A stretch of DNA of 55,895 nucleotides from Symbiodinium natans (GCA_905221605.1 CAJNDS010000876.1:1-55895); one strand, 5' to 3'. Positions 8,605-19,150 are shown, numbered from the stretch's first letter. Notes: generated by a model not told the origin, from the letters alone. Numbers and translations: made by a program.

Positions 8605-11600
8605 GTACTGCCGCGGTGTACTTTAGTAACTTTAGCGCGCTCTATGATGCCATGGTCTTACAGTTTCTGTGATATGCTAGAGCACTCCTAGAGCACATTC
8701 TGGCATGTTTTTCGGATGCTGCAGTATGCTCGTTCAAAAGTTGCCTAGCCTGCCATCGCATGCTCTCGTATCGTATGTTGCTCTCACATGCAAGGGGGCC
8801 GTCCTGAACCCCCTTTTGCCGGTAAGTCGGGATGTTCATGCATGCTCTAGGCCCGAAGCCCGATCTGCTCCAAGCAGAATGGCCAGGCTTTTGTTGCAAT
8901 GTAAAATTGCTTCAAACGAAACTTCTACGATCGGCTTCAATCAAGATGCACGGGTTAGAAACGGTCGTGTCTCAATAGAGGGACTTCTGATTGAAGGCGG
9001 CGCCAATGTCGAGGTATCTGGCTAAGCGGTTGAGGCATGCATGCTGTAGTGAGGGTGCTCGACAAGGTAGCCCACCATGGATGGAGTCCTGGATATAGCC
9101 CTGCAAAAAGTTGCGCATATTGATCGCGTTCTGAGCCCGACAAAAGAATTGAAAGCGTGCAGTGGATATGGACGAGACTGGCAAGTACTGGAAAGCTGTA
9201 CTGCGTCGGAGCAGTCAGTTGTAATTGAGCAAGCTGCAGTGGCTTAGAGTAAACAGTCCTTGTAGAAGTAAGCCACGGGCATGTTCAGATTAGAGTCACT
9301 TGCCAAAGAGAAGTTCTGAATGTGGTAAGGCAGCCCATGAGTCCTCTGGGGATCCAACACGTCCACTGATGGCAGATGTCAAGAGTCGGAGGGAAGAGTC
9401 AGACGAAAGAGGCACAAGTTAGACGAAAGCAGAGCCACCTACTGGACGAAAGCGATACCTCCGACGAAAGACAGAGACAGATTCAGCGAGGTGTGAGGCC
9501 TCACTTGCTTCCTGCCAGCTGCTTAGAAGGAACGGATGCTTGAGGGCTAAAAGAATATGAGGAGCGGGCCCTCCCTCTTGCCGTGCTACAACATTTTAGT
9601 TAGAACCAAATCGTGGGTGAGAGTGTTTACTTGCCCCCTCTCGCGTGGCTGAAAACTTTGGAAAACAACGGGATGGTTGGGAAGATATGTGTATCTCCCC
9701 CCTCGTGCTTTGCCAAAAGAGTTAAAAACGGAACCTCCGCGTCGTCAAATCCCACCATTTGCTTCTTTCTGGGAGAAAGCGGACCCAGAGACATGTTTGG
9801 TGCGAGTGCGGAATAAACAAATTCGGTCCCGCGTTCATTCCTATGCGTCAAAGAAGTTGAAGTGGTCCAAGAGTGGAATGAGGAGTGGTTGACCTGCCCT
9901 CGTGCCAAAGTACTACCGTCTGCAAAAGCATACTGCTCTGGTGCAGCTCAGCTCCCTGTTCACTGAGGAAGGCCATGGCAGATGAACTCATCTTGGAAGC
10001 TCCCAAGACTGTCCTCGATTCCCTTGGACAGATGAGGCCGGTGGCAGCATGCGTTTCTGCGGGTCAGCTGGTCAAGCTTCTGCTTTCGTTCTGTGTTAGA
10101 GCACGTTAGATCATACAAAAGCCAGCATCATTCTTGGCTTGTCGCCATCACGCGTGCTCAGTCTAGCATCCGGGCATCAAGAGTTCGTTGATGTTTGGGC
10201 CCTTTGTCAGGTCCATGTCAAAGTGGGCTCTGTTGGAGAATGAGATGATTCACCGGTGTTATGCTTTTTGGATGGTTGGAGTCCTGCTGGACCACTATGC
10301 GATGTGCGCGATGATCACAGACCCGAGCGACCCGTCAAGATCTCTTCCCTCGTGCACGGCGCTGGCATCTTCCAAAGTGGCGCCCTGGTCAGAGGCGCTG
10401 ATTCTCGACCGAGGAGCACGATTTGTCTGTCTTGTAAGCTAGCATGATAAGAAAGAGGTTTGGTAAAGTCTGCCATAACACCTAGGATCCGGTCCATCGG
10501 CAATGACCAAGACCTCTTTGGCTTCATCATGCTCGGAGCTTATCAAGACTCCCGGCGCGGCAAGCGGCTGCGCCTTTCTTGGATCGATCTGTGCCTGGCG
10601 TTGGCTCAATCAAATTTTGTGCGTTAAAGTTACACTGCAAGAGTCAACAGTCGCTTTGGTGTTTTCAGAGAGGACTAGAACGAACTCTAGGTACATCTTG
10701 GGTATATACCTCTTCATGGCGATGCCCCTACCCCAAGTATGCAATGGGCTCACTGCGGGTTTTGCTTACCCCACGGAGACGTGGCAAGCAAAAGTTGGAA
10801 GTATGAAGACAGACGGTTGGGACCAGGCATACATGGAACAGGCGGACGTGCCTCGGTCACGCAATCAGCTGGCTTCCCTTGGTTGTGGCGGGTCTTAGCA
10901 CCCCCTTTACCTGACCCTAAAACCCTAAAACCTCCGTTTGTGCAGACATTCAGGTAACCTCCGGCCACCGGTGGTACCTCTTGATGATTGTGCAAGCGAA
11001 GATGTTCGTGGCCTTGTGTGACCTGGCGCGGATCCCTGCTTGGGCACAGGTTTGTATTGCCGCCTTGTGGAGCTGCATGGGCCCCTTGGCTGTGTTTGTG
11101 CTGCCGTTGCCCGGAAGATGTCAAGCTCCACAGGGGGGGGGGAAAGGGGTAGCAGTCCTTTGACATGGGCTCCTCTTGCTGCACCTTATACCGAAAATCC
11201 GCTCTTCACTTACATAGCCTCTGCTGCCTTACCTGCAGGACCGATGTATGGAGGAGATGTTTGCCAAGCCGGACTGGGCCCGGACGCAAAGTCCCGAGCT
11301 CAGAGGCCAGGGCCAAGAGCATCCAGGAGCCTCTTAGGCTGTCCGCAGAGCCAAGCCTCAAGGGCCTTGAGGGTTTCTGCCTGAAGGGAAGGAAGCCTAG
11401 GTTCTTGCTTACCTGGCTCCTGGACAGCTGCTGGATGTGGATCCGATGGGTGGAATGGTACGCGACTTTCTACGTGCTCCACGGCTAAGTCTCTAATCCT
11501 AAGATGCCATCCCCGCTTCTCCATGTCTTGAAGCCCCTTGATATGGTATGTTGCAGCGTGCTACTGGCATACTGTTCGCATTCTACAGTGTACTGCTAGC

Positions 11601-12450
11601 ATGTACTCTTCGTGCTCTTTCAGTACGCTCGAAATTACTGCAGCTCGAGTTCAAGGTTCTGCTTTCACTACCTGCGCCCCATCGTTGCTTGGCTCTCCCA
11701 GCGGCTGCCAAAGGGACCCACATGGGCTTGCTTGGCGACGGCAAGCAGCATGCTCTTGGGATGCTTGGACAAGAGATGGCAAGCGGGACTTTTAGTACGC
11801 CATGGTTCACTTTTTACACGAAAGCATGTTAGAGTATGCGATGCTCGAAGGTGTATATTGAGTACAGCATCCTGCAAGTACATCAAGGATATTGTAGTGT
11901 GCCACCGTGAGCTATGGCATGCTAGGTCATATACCCTAGTACACTGCAAATGCGTAGTGGTTCCCAGCTGCTACTCATGGCAAGTGGCATCATGCGCATG
12001 GCAGGCATGTTCATGGCACTTTTTCATTATCCCAGCGTGGTGCTGGAAAGTGGAGAGAACACGCGTTGGCTCATCCTTGAGCTGGCCGCAACGATGCTGC
12101 AGCCGGCCCTTTTCGCAATGGGCACGTCGTACTGGACGGTGAACGCAGGATGGTGGGGAAACACAACCCTGGGCTGCTACGTAGTCCACTTCCTTTTCCG
12201 TGACCGGATGACTGAGCTGTTTCGGAACTTAGCTTCCCTACTGAGTTGGGATTCCACGGGCCTCTTGCTCCCAGCAGCAATGCTGCTAGCATGCTTCGCA
12301 TTTACCAGCACCGTGGGCCCCTTTGGCCACTACCTCCTCATACTGCCCCAGCTGAGCTGGGCTTACCGCAAGAAAAAGACAGGACACCAGAAGCGCTCAA
12401 GCAGGAAGTCGCGACCTTTGCTATGTATGCTATGGAAGGTGCTTGGATAG
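5400..12450 (+). CDS. Adenylation (AMP-binding) - DSL linker - acyltransferase-3 fusion protein, 5' partial
   Basis: At least 17 exons read in compatible phase: 5400-5461, 5630-5693, 5862-5903, 6082-6131, 6393-6437, 6618-6673, 7175-7252, 8525-about 8604, about 9963-10036, 10211-10399, 10486-10620, 10691-10736, 10954-11113, 11239-11290, 11401-11473, 11624-11759 (or 11762), 12005-12450 (stop TAG). Together they give about 596 codons. The first eight carry adenylation motifs A6 to A10, the ninth a DSL motif, the rest a multi-pass acyltransferase-3 domain. The A1-A5 half of the adenylation domain is missing and may lie left of the window or hide in unrecognised exons. Likely role: activate an acyl or amino acid as adenylate and transfer it to a membrane-side acceptor; substrate unknown. 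Seen: motifs and phases. Inferred: one transcript. Confidence 0.7.
7253..8164. other. Intron part, no gene seen
   Basis: Left part of the intron between the A9 exon (ends 7252) and the A10 exon (starts 8525). Open frames occur on both strands but carry no recognisable motif. Confidence 0.5.
8165..8352. repeat. Ten-bp minisatellite (TCTCCCTTTG)n
   Basis: About 17 near-perfect tandem decamers, with decayed copies at 8385-8420. It lies inside the intron between the A9 and A10 exons. It creates several false long open frames on both strands (Ser/Leu/Pro or Lys/Gly/Asp repeats). Confidence 0.95.
8605..9962. other. Intron between A10 exon and DSL exon
   Basis: Holds two TGCTAGAGCAC-type words (8674-8685, 8687-8696), four GACGAAAG copies at 9402-9470, and an imperfect duplication of about 60 bp at 9613-9730. 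One or more small exons could be missed here; for example, 8858-8884 lies after a CTCTAG acceptor-like site, with no motif to support it. Confidence 0.4.
9402..9470. repeat. Four GACGAAAG copies in 70 bp
   Basis: Exact octamers at 9402, 9422, 9445 and 9463 with spacings of 20, 23 and 18 bp. They are intronic in the adenylation/acyltransferase gene. Could be a short decayed minisatellite or a protein-binding cluster. Confidence 0.75.
9963..10036 (+). CDS. Linker exon with DSL carrier-like motif
   Basis: In frame it reads ELILEAPKTVLDSLGQM. The Ser codon is 10020-10022, in the DSL form of phosphopantetheine attachment sites. The donor is GC at 10037 and phase joins it to exon 10211. Only about 14 residues separate the motif from the first membrane segment, and few precede it, so a full carrier domain of about 75 residues does not fit. 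It may be a vestigial carrier or just a conserved linker. The start is uncertain: acceptors at about 9962-9982 are possible. Confidence 0.55.
10211..12450 (+). CDS. Acyltransferase-3 family membrane domain (8 exons, C-terminus)
   Basis: The first exon carries a membrane segment ending in the family His (FWMVGVLLDHYAMC). Next comes GFIMLGAYQDS (10486-10620), then a hydrophobic helix (10691-10736). TSGHRWYLLMIVQAKMF (10954-11113) is followed by another helix. WLLDSCWMWIRWVEWYATFY (11401-11473) and GPTWACLATASSMLLG (11624-11759) come next. The long last exon has MALFHYPSVVLESG, LQPALFAMG and WWGNTTLGCYVVHFLF. The last is the family's terminal G-x-T-L-x-x-Y-x-x-H motif. The protein ends at a TAG (12448-12450) after a Lys/Arg-rich tail. 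Such proteins move acyl groups across or onto membrane-exposed acceptors. GA donors at 10400 and 11114, GC at 10621. Confidence 0.75.
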
Positions 12451-13539
12451 TCTCTTGAGACTGCGCATGCCGAACAGGCATGCAATCCCTCAGCAACTCG
12501 TGCCAAACGTGCGAGTGAGGAAAAAGTTGGGGAGCTAAGGGATATACTAGTGAGATCTCAAAACGAAACTGACGAAGGATGCGATGACGCTGCTGGACAA
12601 ACTCGCTAGTCTGATAGATGTCTGTGGCTCTCGAGTGTATTTGCGTGCCAAGATGGTTCCCAACGGGCTGACATAGTACGGTTTTTATGGTACATGTGGA
12701 TCATGTGGTTTCGGGGTGGCTTTTGTTGCAAGCGAAAAGCCTACGGTCACCGACGTACAAAACGCGAGGAGGCAAGATGACTTGATGATTGAGTATCCAA
12801 GCCGACAGCCCCTAATCCTTTGTGTGTATTGGCACATGCTGACCTACTGAACATGTAGTGACTATTTGACTACGTGCCTGGTTTCTGCCGCCGTAATCAG
12901 TTTATGGGCTGTTGTCACACGCATTCTCTGCTTGTTACACAGTGCTTTGAGTGTGACTCCGCCTAGTTTAAGGACATCCACAGGTCTGGGCATTGAATCC
13001 GTGGCAAGATGGCAACCGTTTATACGGTAGTTTGTGCATCGGGCAATGAGATGTATACTTTGCGGTATAGAGAATGTGCTAGACACGCTGCTGACCCATG
13101 GCAGATGAAGGCAAGGACAGCTTGCTGCTACGGTTTGTTTCGGGGAGGTTGCACAAAGCGTTTAGTATCAGTACTCGTGCTGATGCCTGCAGTACTTAGA
13201 TCTGTAGTATGGCTTTGACTTAGATCCCACGTAGAACCGAGTCACTTGCTTCGGAGGTGGGGATCACATAGGCCAGACTCTACAGCAAATCATGTGCACT
13301 ACAAACGGTGTACTATACGGTCTAACTTTTGAACGACCGGAGTTTGCAAGTCCAGGGTGGGGGCCTGTTCGTAGAGACGCGAGGGTTTCAACCGGAGTTT
13401 CGGAGGTACTTTGTATGTCGCACCGAGAAGTTGTTGGCTCTTGAAGGAGGGGGGAGTTCAGGAGATGGAGCTACTCGTGTGCATCGGAGGTAGATTGTGA
13501 AGGCCTAAGCTCGGAGCATCTCTGTGAGCAATTGAGAAC
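12451..13539. other. Intergenic, no gene seen
   Basis: Downstream of the acyltransferase stop codon. Short frames only, without motifs. Confidence 0.5.
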
Positions 13540-13642
13540 AGGGTTCAGGGTCTAGGGTTTCGGGTTTAGGGTTTCGGGTTAAGGGTTTCGGGTTTAGGGT
13601 TTCGGGTTAAGGGTTTAGGCTTAGGGTTTCGGGTTTAGGGCA
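13540..13642. repeat. Interstitial telomere-like array, TTTAGGG/TTTCGGG mix
   Basis: TTTAGGG units alternate with TTTCGGG variants over about 100 bp. The G-rich strand is the + strand. Confidence 0.9.
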
Positions 13643-14177
13643 ATGTCAGAGAGGATGTTCAGGATGCCCCTTGCAAGACACATGCAATCTCCTAAGACCC
13701 CTGTAATAAGCTTCAGGCCATCTACAGGCTGTGTTGTATAAAGCTCATGCTTTTTCATGTTCCTAGATAGTCAGAAAAAGGGTTTACACTGATCTATCCA
13801 ATATCAACAATGGCAAAATACGAATTCTTAGAACTCCTGAGCTTCGAAGCCTTCGCAGTTCCTGGCTGACCGGCCGTTTGATGTCGGCATGAGGCAACTT
13901 GACGTGGAGTGTTTTCCTAGATCATCGATACTTGGGATCCAAAGGTGTTCTGATAGTGTCCCCTGGACTTTGTCAAGGGATTGGTTCTCAGTCATTTTTT
14001 CGGCATCCGGCTTCGTCAAATTGAAGTCTTCGTGGTGGCATCTTGTAGTAGTTCTGGTTTAGTAGCTGACAAAAAGCAAGTCGTCACAGGTCCAATGCTA
14101 TTGTCGTACTTTTCTGGTGAGGTTCTGGAAGGTTTGGGATTGAGATGGAAGCTTACGTGCAGCTCCATGGTCTCATT

Positions 14178-14278
14178 TTGGGATGTTCCCCCATTTACTA
14201 ACAGTCCTTCATAGGGATTACAATAGGGGGTACGATAATCCCGATTAAGGACTGTTAGTAAAAGGGCGAACATCCCAA
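14178..14278. repeat. 43-nt imperfect inverted repeat (hairpin)
   Basis: Arm 14178-14220 pairs with 14236-14278 across a 15-nt loop; most positions match, including the 15-mer AAGGACTGTTAGTAA and its complement. It looks like a small foldback element. It lies about 500 bp upstream of the first SPRY exon. Confidence 0.85.
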
Positions 14279-14777
14279 GTCTCAGTCTTTTCCGATATTC
14301 CGGGCTGGTGCCAGTGCGCGTACATCGTGTCCAACGAACTGTTGGAGCTGGAGCATGCTTCGTCGCTAAGGGTGCGGTTGTTTTTGTTTTTAGAGCTCGT
14401 TGCTGTTGCACCTTGAGGTGGCTTTCCTGCGTGCAGACAACCAGGTAGCAGGGGCGTGTCTCATGCATTCCGTGTGATCAAGTGGTGCATGCACTGCATG
14501 GCCAAGTTGTGACACTTGTTCCTGCATCGGGAACCTTGCTTGAGATGTTGCCAGGCGGTGGTTCACTTAGGCACAACGAATGCGGGAGGGCATGCGAGGG
14601 CACGTGCCCACTGACCATGTGCGTTTATCTCAGGTTTATCTGGTGGTGAGGTTGTGCAGCTGGTTTCGAAGGGTTCCACATGGTTAAAGATATGCATTGC
14701 AAGTCTCGCCATGTGCCATGAAGCGCTGCCGCAGCCCAGCACTTGCGGGCTGGGCAGCTCGATTTTGAAGCGTGCAG
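14279..14777. other. No gene recognised
   Basis: Between the hairpin and the SPRY exons. Upstream exons of that gene (helicase motif I in a DDX1-like protein) were sought here and not found. Confidence 0.4.
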
Positions 14778-15882
14778 CTGCTCGTCTCGCTTCGTATTCT
14801 TTCTGCCATACAAGTGGCTCGTTCTCAGGATCCAAGCACCAAGGATGCCGAGGTCGAGGTGGAGCAGGATCCTTTGACAGGAGGCAGCCAATGTGTCATC
14901 TTGCAAAGCTGGAAATGTTTGCTGGGCCAGCAGTTCGCACTGGCAGGTTGCTACAAAGTTGCTTGTGCAAGCACTGCCCGTGCGTGGATCGGGCTGCGCG
15001 GGCGTCCGGGAGTTGTGACAGGCGGTGCAGATTCCGCGGTATACTACTCATATCCCTTTGAACCTGGTCTCTTCTACGCCTAGAACCTCCTGCCATGTCA
15101 GGCCAATACTGCTTTGAGGTGAAGGTCGGCGAGGGTCTTCTCCGAGTCGGCTGGTCATCTTCCACGGCCGCACTGGCGCTGGGCACGGCGGGGCAGAGTG
15201 TGGGGATACCGGTTGGATGACACACAGGCCACATGATGATGACATCGTCTTTGAACGGAAAGGATGCGCAGGGCTTCGGTTTCGGAGGCACCGGAAAGAA
15301 GAGCAGCTTGGCAGCTTGACATTGGCAGTTCGCATCTGACTTTGTACGCTTGTGGGAGTCTTACACACCGTCGCTCACACGCAGCTCCAGGCCACCGTAA
15401 CAAGTTCGCAGACTACGGCATTGCCTTTGAAGTCGGTGATGTGGTCTCCTGCTGCCTGGACTTTGCATGGGCTTGATGTGGAAGAGTGACCAGTGCTTTC
15501 GCCATGACAGCAGTCGAGTGACCTTTGCTGCATCGTACTGTCAAGCCATCAAGAACACCTGCCCTGTCCAAGCAGGACCGCGACCAGCGCCAGATCAGCT
15601 TTGGCGTCAATGGGATATGGCAACCAGACAGACACGCCGGTGGTAAACCCTGAGAGTGACCGGATACCGGATGGTTCTCCAATGTCGAAATCAGTTGCAT
15701 AACTTCGCATCTTCATCGCAATGAACTGCGAGGTAGCCTTCAAGTTCAGAATGTGCTGACTCCATGTCTTCATTGTAAGGTATGGCAAGGCCTTCGACAT
15801 CCCCAAGGCCTGTCTGAAAGCCCTTTTAAGGCGGCAGCATGCCGCTAAGAACTGGGGGCGGCCTTGTCTGGCTCTCAAGAGC
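14778..15882 (+). CDS. DDX1-type SPRY domain protein, partial (6 exons)
   Basis: Exons and motifs: 14778 or 14829 to 15021 (FALAG ... AWIGLRGRPGVVTG); 15102-15199 (QYCFEVKVGEGLLRVGWSSS, ALALGT); 15272-15305 (GFGFGGTGKKS); 15391-15464 (NKFADYGIAFEVGDVVSCCL); 15576-15613 (QISFGVNG); 15780-about 15882 (YGKAFDIPKACLKAL). The order and wording follow the SPRY domain inserted in DEAD-box helicase DDX1: YFE...GLCRVGWS, GFGFGGTGKKS, DYGE, GCYLD, FSxNG, AFEIP. All junctions keep phase. Donors are GC at 15022, 15306 and 15465, and GA at 15614. No helicase motifs (GKT, DEAD, SAT, HRIGR) were found nearby. This may be a partial gene or a stand-alone SPRY protein. Confidence 0.75.
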
Positions 15883-16198
15883 TGCAACTATGTTTGCATG
15901 ATGTTCGCGTTGTGTTTGCGGTATGTTAGCGTTAGGTTACATGGTGCTACATGTTTTTTTTGTTTCTCACGATTGTATGCTTTCACATGTTGTTGTGCTG
16001 CTTTTGGACTGTGGCTTCCTTGGCAGTGAGAGGCCTGGGATGGCGTGGCTCTGTTCCCAGCAGTCTGTGCTCGGGAAGCTTTCCGAGCCACAGGCCAGCA
16101 AGATCCGCCGTTGCCGTCTCGAAAATCATGAGCTGGGCTAAGTAAGGCTTGGGGTCGGTTGTGTGGCTTTGATGACGAAGCTTGGCAGAACGATGCAG

Positions 16199-16262
16199 GT
16201 TATTTTGGCTGCCCGGACCACCCGAAAGTGCCGTATGGCTGCGACTTCTGGCCGCTAGGCAG
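16199..16262 (+). CDS. Possible next exon of the SPRY gene
   Basis: After an ATGCAG acceptor the sequence reads YFGCPDHPKVPYGCDFWPL. This resembles the NFG..P..P..GF end of SPRY domains but is weak. Splice phase to the previous exon is not established. Confidence 0.25.
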
Positions 16263-18585
16263 GGGGGGGGGGACCGAGATTGCGCTCTACACCGCCCTAA
16301 TCTACTGTTGCTGTTTCTAGCGTGCACTGGCAGGTGCAGCTTATCCGGTTGCTTGGCTGAACCCAAACTCTTTCAACAGCATGGCTCAAAAAGTGTATCT
16401 CCGATCTACCATCTGCATTGTGGGCAGCACTCGGTGTGTCGCCGGGCTTTAAATCGCCGAGCCGTTAAAGGTAAGAGTCTGAAGCCTGAGGAGGATGTCG
16501 TTGAGTCTGGTGGCCCTGTGCCGGAGCCGAGCCTCGACCTCGAGGAAAGTCTGAGAGCAGATGTCGAGGAGCAGATGTGTTGCTATTCGCGATGCTTCGC
16601 GGCCGCCCGCAGGAGTCGGCAGAGCGCCGCGGGGCCCGCAGCGGCCGCTTCGCCAAGATGGCCCGTGTGGACCAGGCTCTCTCCAGTGACTTCTGAAGTG
16701 GCTCCTTGACAGTTTTGAAGGCAGTGTGGCCTTCACCATGCTCCGCTAGAACTCGAGAGGGTAGCCCCGAGTCGCTAAAGCCATTAAGAGGAGCAGCGGA
16801 CTTGATGTTTGCAGGACTTGACGGTCCTTTCCACGCACAAGCCGGTGCTGGACACAACTGGAAGCAGAGCTGCAAAAGCGATTGAGACGCCTCACAGCGA
16901 GCAAAGCCAAGCTACCCTCAATAGACTTGCTGCTACTATTTCAAAACAAAGCATTCGAAGACTCGTTACCGAACAGCACGGCCAGACACGAATAAAGAGG
17001 GAGTAATAATTGCTTTTCTTGTGCGCAGCACGCTTGCCTAGGCCATGGGGGTTGCAAGCAGTATGCAGCACTATGCAGCAGTTCTGGCCCAGGGAGCAAT
17101 GGGAATGTAATTGCAGCAGCGGTGGCAGAGATTTCGTTAGCTCAGAGCTGCTGGGAGTCCTGTGTCAGTGCATTTTGTTGGCTTTTTGTTTCACATTCAG
17201 GATCCGGGACCCTCATTGGGCGCTGCCGCGCTCTGGAACGAGGCACATGCTAACTTGCCTCCGAGCATCAACGTGATTGCATAATGCCAGTTGGTCATCC
17301 CTGTAAACCTTGCTGTGAGGCTATCTCCGCGATGCAGCAAAGCTTCGTGATCCGCAACAGATTCGACCGATGCCGGTTCACTCGCCAAGACTAATGTAGC
17401 AGGTTTCGGAGCTTGGACAAGCAGAAGGGTCGGCTGAGGCATGTCCTTCACGCCATAGCGAGCACACCACGTATCAGCCGGTACAGGGATGGTACAGTCG
17501 ATATCAGACTTATCGTTCAGCTACACCAGCTTGGCAGCAGTCATGTGAATGCAAAGCGTGCGCGAAAGTACAGACAAGCATTGTGTTTGTTCATGAAAGC
17601 CATGGTTAGTTCGCTTGGTTGTCACAGCTATCGGCATTGAACAAAGACCCCAATCTCTCGCGTCGTCCGCAGAGCAAGTCCGAGCCGCTGTAGCGAGAGC
17701 TTTCACGGCTGTCACGGCTGTCGCGTGCTCAGGTGCTGCGTGAGGCACTGCGGCACTGCCTGTCGGCGGGTCGAGCAGCCTGTCTCGAGAGGAACTTCTT
17801 CGGGTGGATGATCTGGGAGCCGTGAGATTGCTGTGAGGGAGCCCGAAAGTCTGTCTCCACGACATGAGCTGGGTCCTATCTGAGGCGTGGTCTTGGGAAG
17901 CGGAGATGCTGAGGGCTATCCGACAGGACAAGCCTGTTCACGAGTGGTGCATGGATTGATATAAGCCTCGTATTCAGGGAGTCAGCTGCCTTGGGCTTTG
18001 CGAGAGCTGCTTCTGATTCCTATCCAATCGGCAAGAAAAAGAAGCTCCTCAATGTAATCGAAGACCAGACCAGACAAGCTACAGGTTGCAGATGCTGCTT
18101 TCGTCTAGCGGCATGAAGGAGACAATGATGGGGTCCCCCGTTCGAGAAGCATCAGGGACCAGAAGTTTGGTAGAGTCTTGGCCTACTCTGGGTCCTTCGA
18201 CTTCGCATGGAGGGAAGGGTTGCGGAAGTCGGAGCAGCGAATGCGAACTGTGTAAAGTCGCAACCCCCTTTCCCGCAGGACATCACCGTCCAACATCTCG
18301 ACGTCGACTTCATGGAAGAGGCAAAGCTTGATGTCTGACACGGACATGGCAATTGGATCTCGGAATCTCTGCATCAGGTATGCGAGGTGTCGTGCCTGCG
18401 TGCTTTGGCCAACGGCGACTGGGCAGTTTTCGCGACTTGACTTGCAGAAGCCAAGCAAGCTTGCCTAGATGTTGCGTGCTTGGGACAGTCATGAAGCAGA
18501 CGCAGCAGTGACGTTGTGCTGCAATTGCTACAGTAAAGGCTGATTCGCTGACCACACTTCTAGGGTCTGAGCGTGATAATGCATT
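16263..18585. other. Possible exons without recognised family
   Basis: An acidic frame at about 16470-16575 follows a GTAAGAG donor-like site at 16471. A + frame at 18160-18230 reads GRVLAYSGSFDFAW, and another at about 18281-18324 reads DITVQHLDVDFMEE after CCCGCAG. They look coding-like but match nothing I know. They might belong to the SPRY gene or to the next gene. Confidence 0.25.
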
Positions 18586-18636
18586 GCTAGATTCGAGGCT
18601 TCTTGCTCATCCACGTTGAAGCAGCGTCCACGTGCC

Positions 18637-18680
18637 GCGGTGGGGGGGGGGTTGGGGGGGGGGTTGGGGGGGGGCTGGGG
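18637..18680. repeat. G-tract array, G-quadruplex candidate
   Basis: Four or more runs of 7-9 G separated by TT or CT. Strong intramolecular G-quadruplex potential on the + strand. Confidence 0.9.
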
Positions 18681-18746
18681 CTCGGGAGTGACTGCCTTTT
18701 TTCTGTAGAGCCGGAGCTGAACAAATTGTCAGGCCGCCTTTGAAGT

Positions 18747-18805
18747 GTTGTGATCTCTGTTGTGATCTCTCTTGTGATCTCTGTGGCGATCTCTGTTGTG
18801 ATGTT
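18747..18805. repeat. Fifteen-bp minisatellite (TGTGATCTCTGTTG)n
   Basis: Four imperfect copies in tandem. It produces false open frames. Confidence 0.8.
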
Positions 18806-19073
18806 GTTTTTGTGGTGTGTGTCTCTCCTCTCCAAGGGGCCTCTCCTAGCACGAGAGGAGCTCCGCTGGCTGGCGCTGTTGGGTCGGCCTCCAGTCCTGG
18901 CTTCCGCTTTGACGGCGATGCCTCCAGAGGAGCTCTCTCGAGTTGTGACACAGAGAGAGAGATCTTATCACAACCACAGGGAAAACCAAAACGGCAATCC
19001 CTATGTATGTCTCGCACCTGCACTCGGGTGCGCCTTGGTGCGTGGGGGGCCCCTCGGGCCTCCTCATGCCCAG

Positions 19074-19150
19074 CAGAAGAAGAAGAAGAAGAAGAAGAAG
19101 AAGAAGAAGAAGAAGAAGAAGAAGAAGAAGAAGAAGAAGAAGAAGAAGAG
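19074..19150. repeat. GAA trinucleotide microsatellite
   Basis: About 25 AGA/GAA units, purines on the + strand. The poly-Glu, poly-Lys and poly-Phe frames through it are artefacts. Confidence 0.95.

Noticed and set aside
8036-8672. Long frames of about 200 codons on both strands
   Set aside because: They are read-through of the (TCTCCCTTTG) minisatellite and have repeat composition; only 8525 to about 8604 within them is supported as an exon.
10256-10447. Frame reading LVHGAGIFQSGALV, like a ketoreductase motif, and GADS, like a carrier site
   Set aside because: The alternative frame joins upstream and downstream exons in phase with acyltransferase-3 wording (LLDHYAMC ... GFIMLGAYQDS). The ketoreductase spacing is too short and no Rossmann glycine motif is present.
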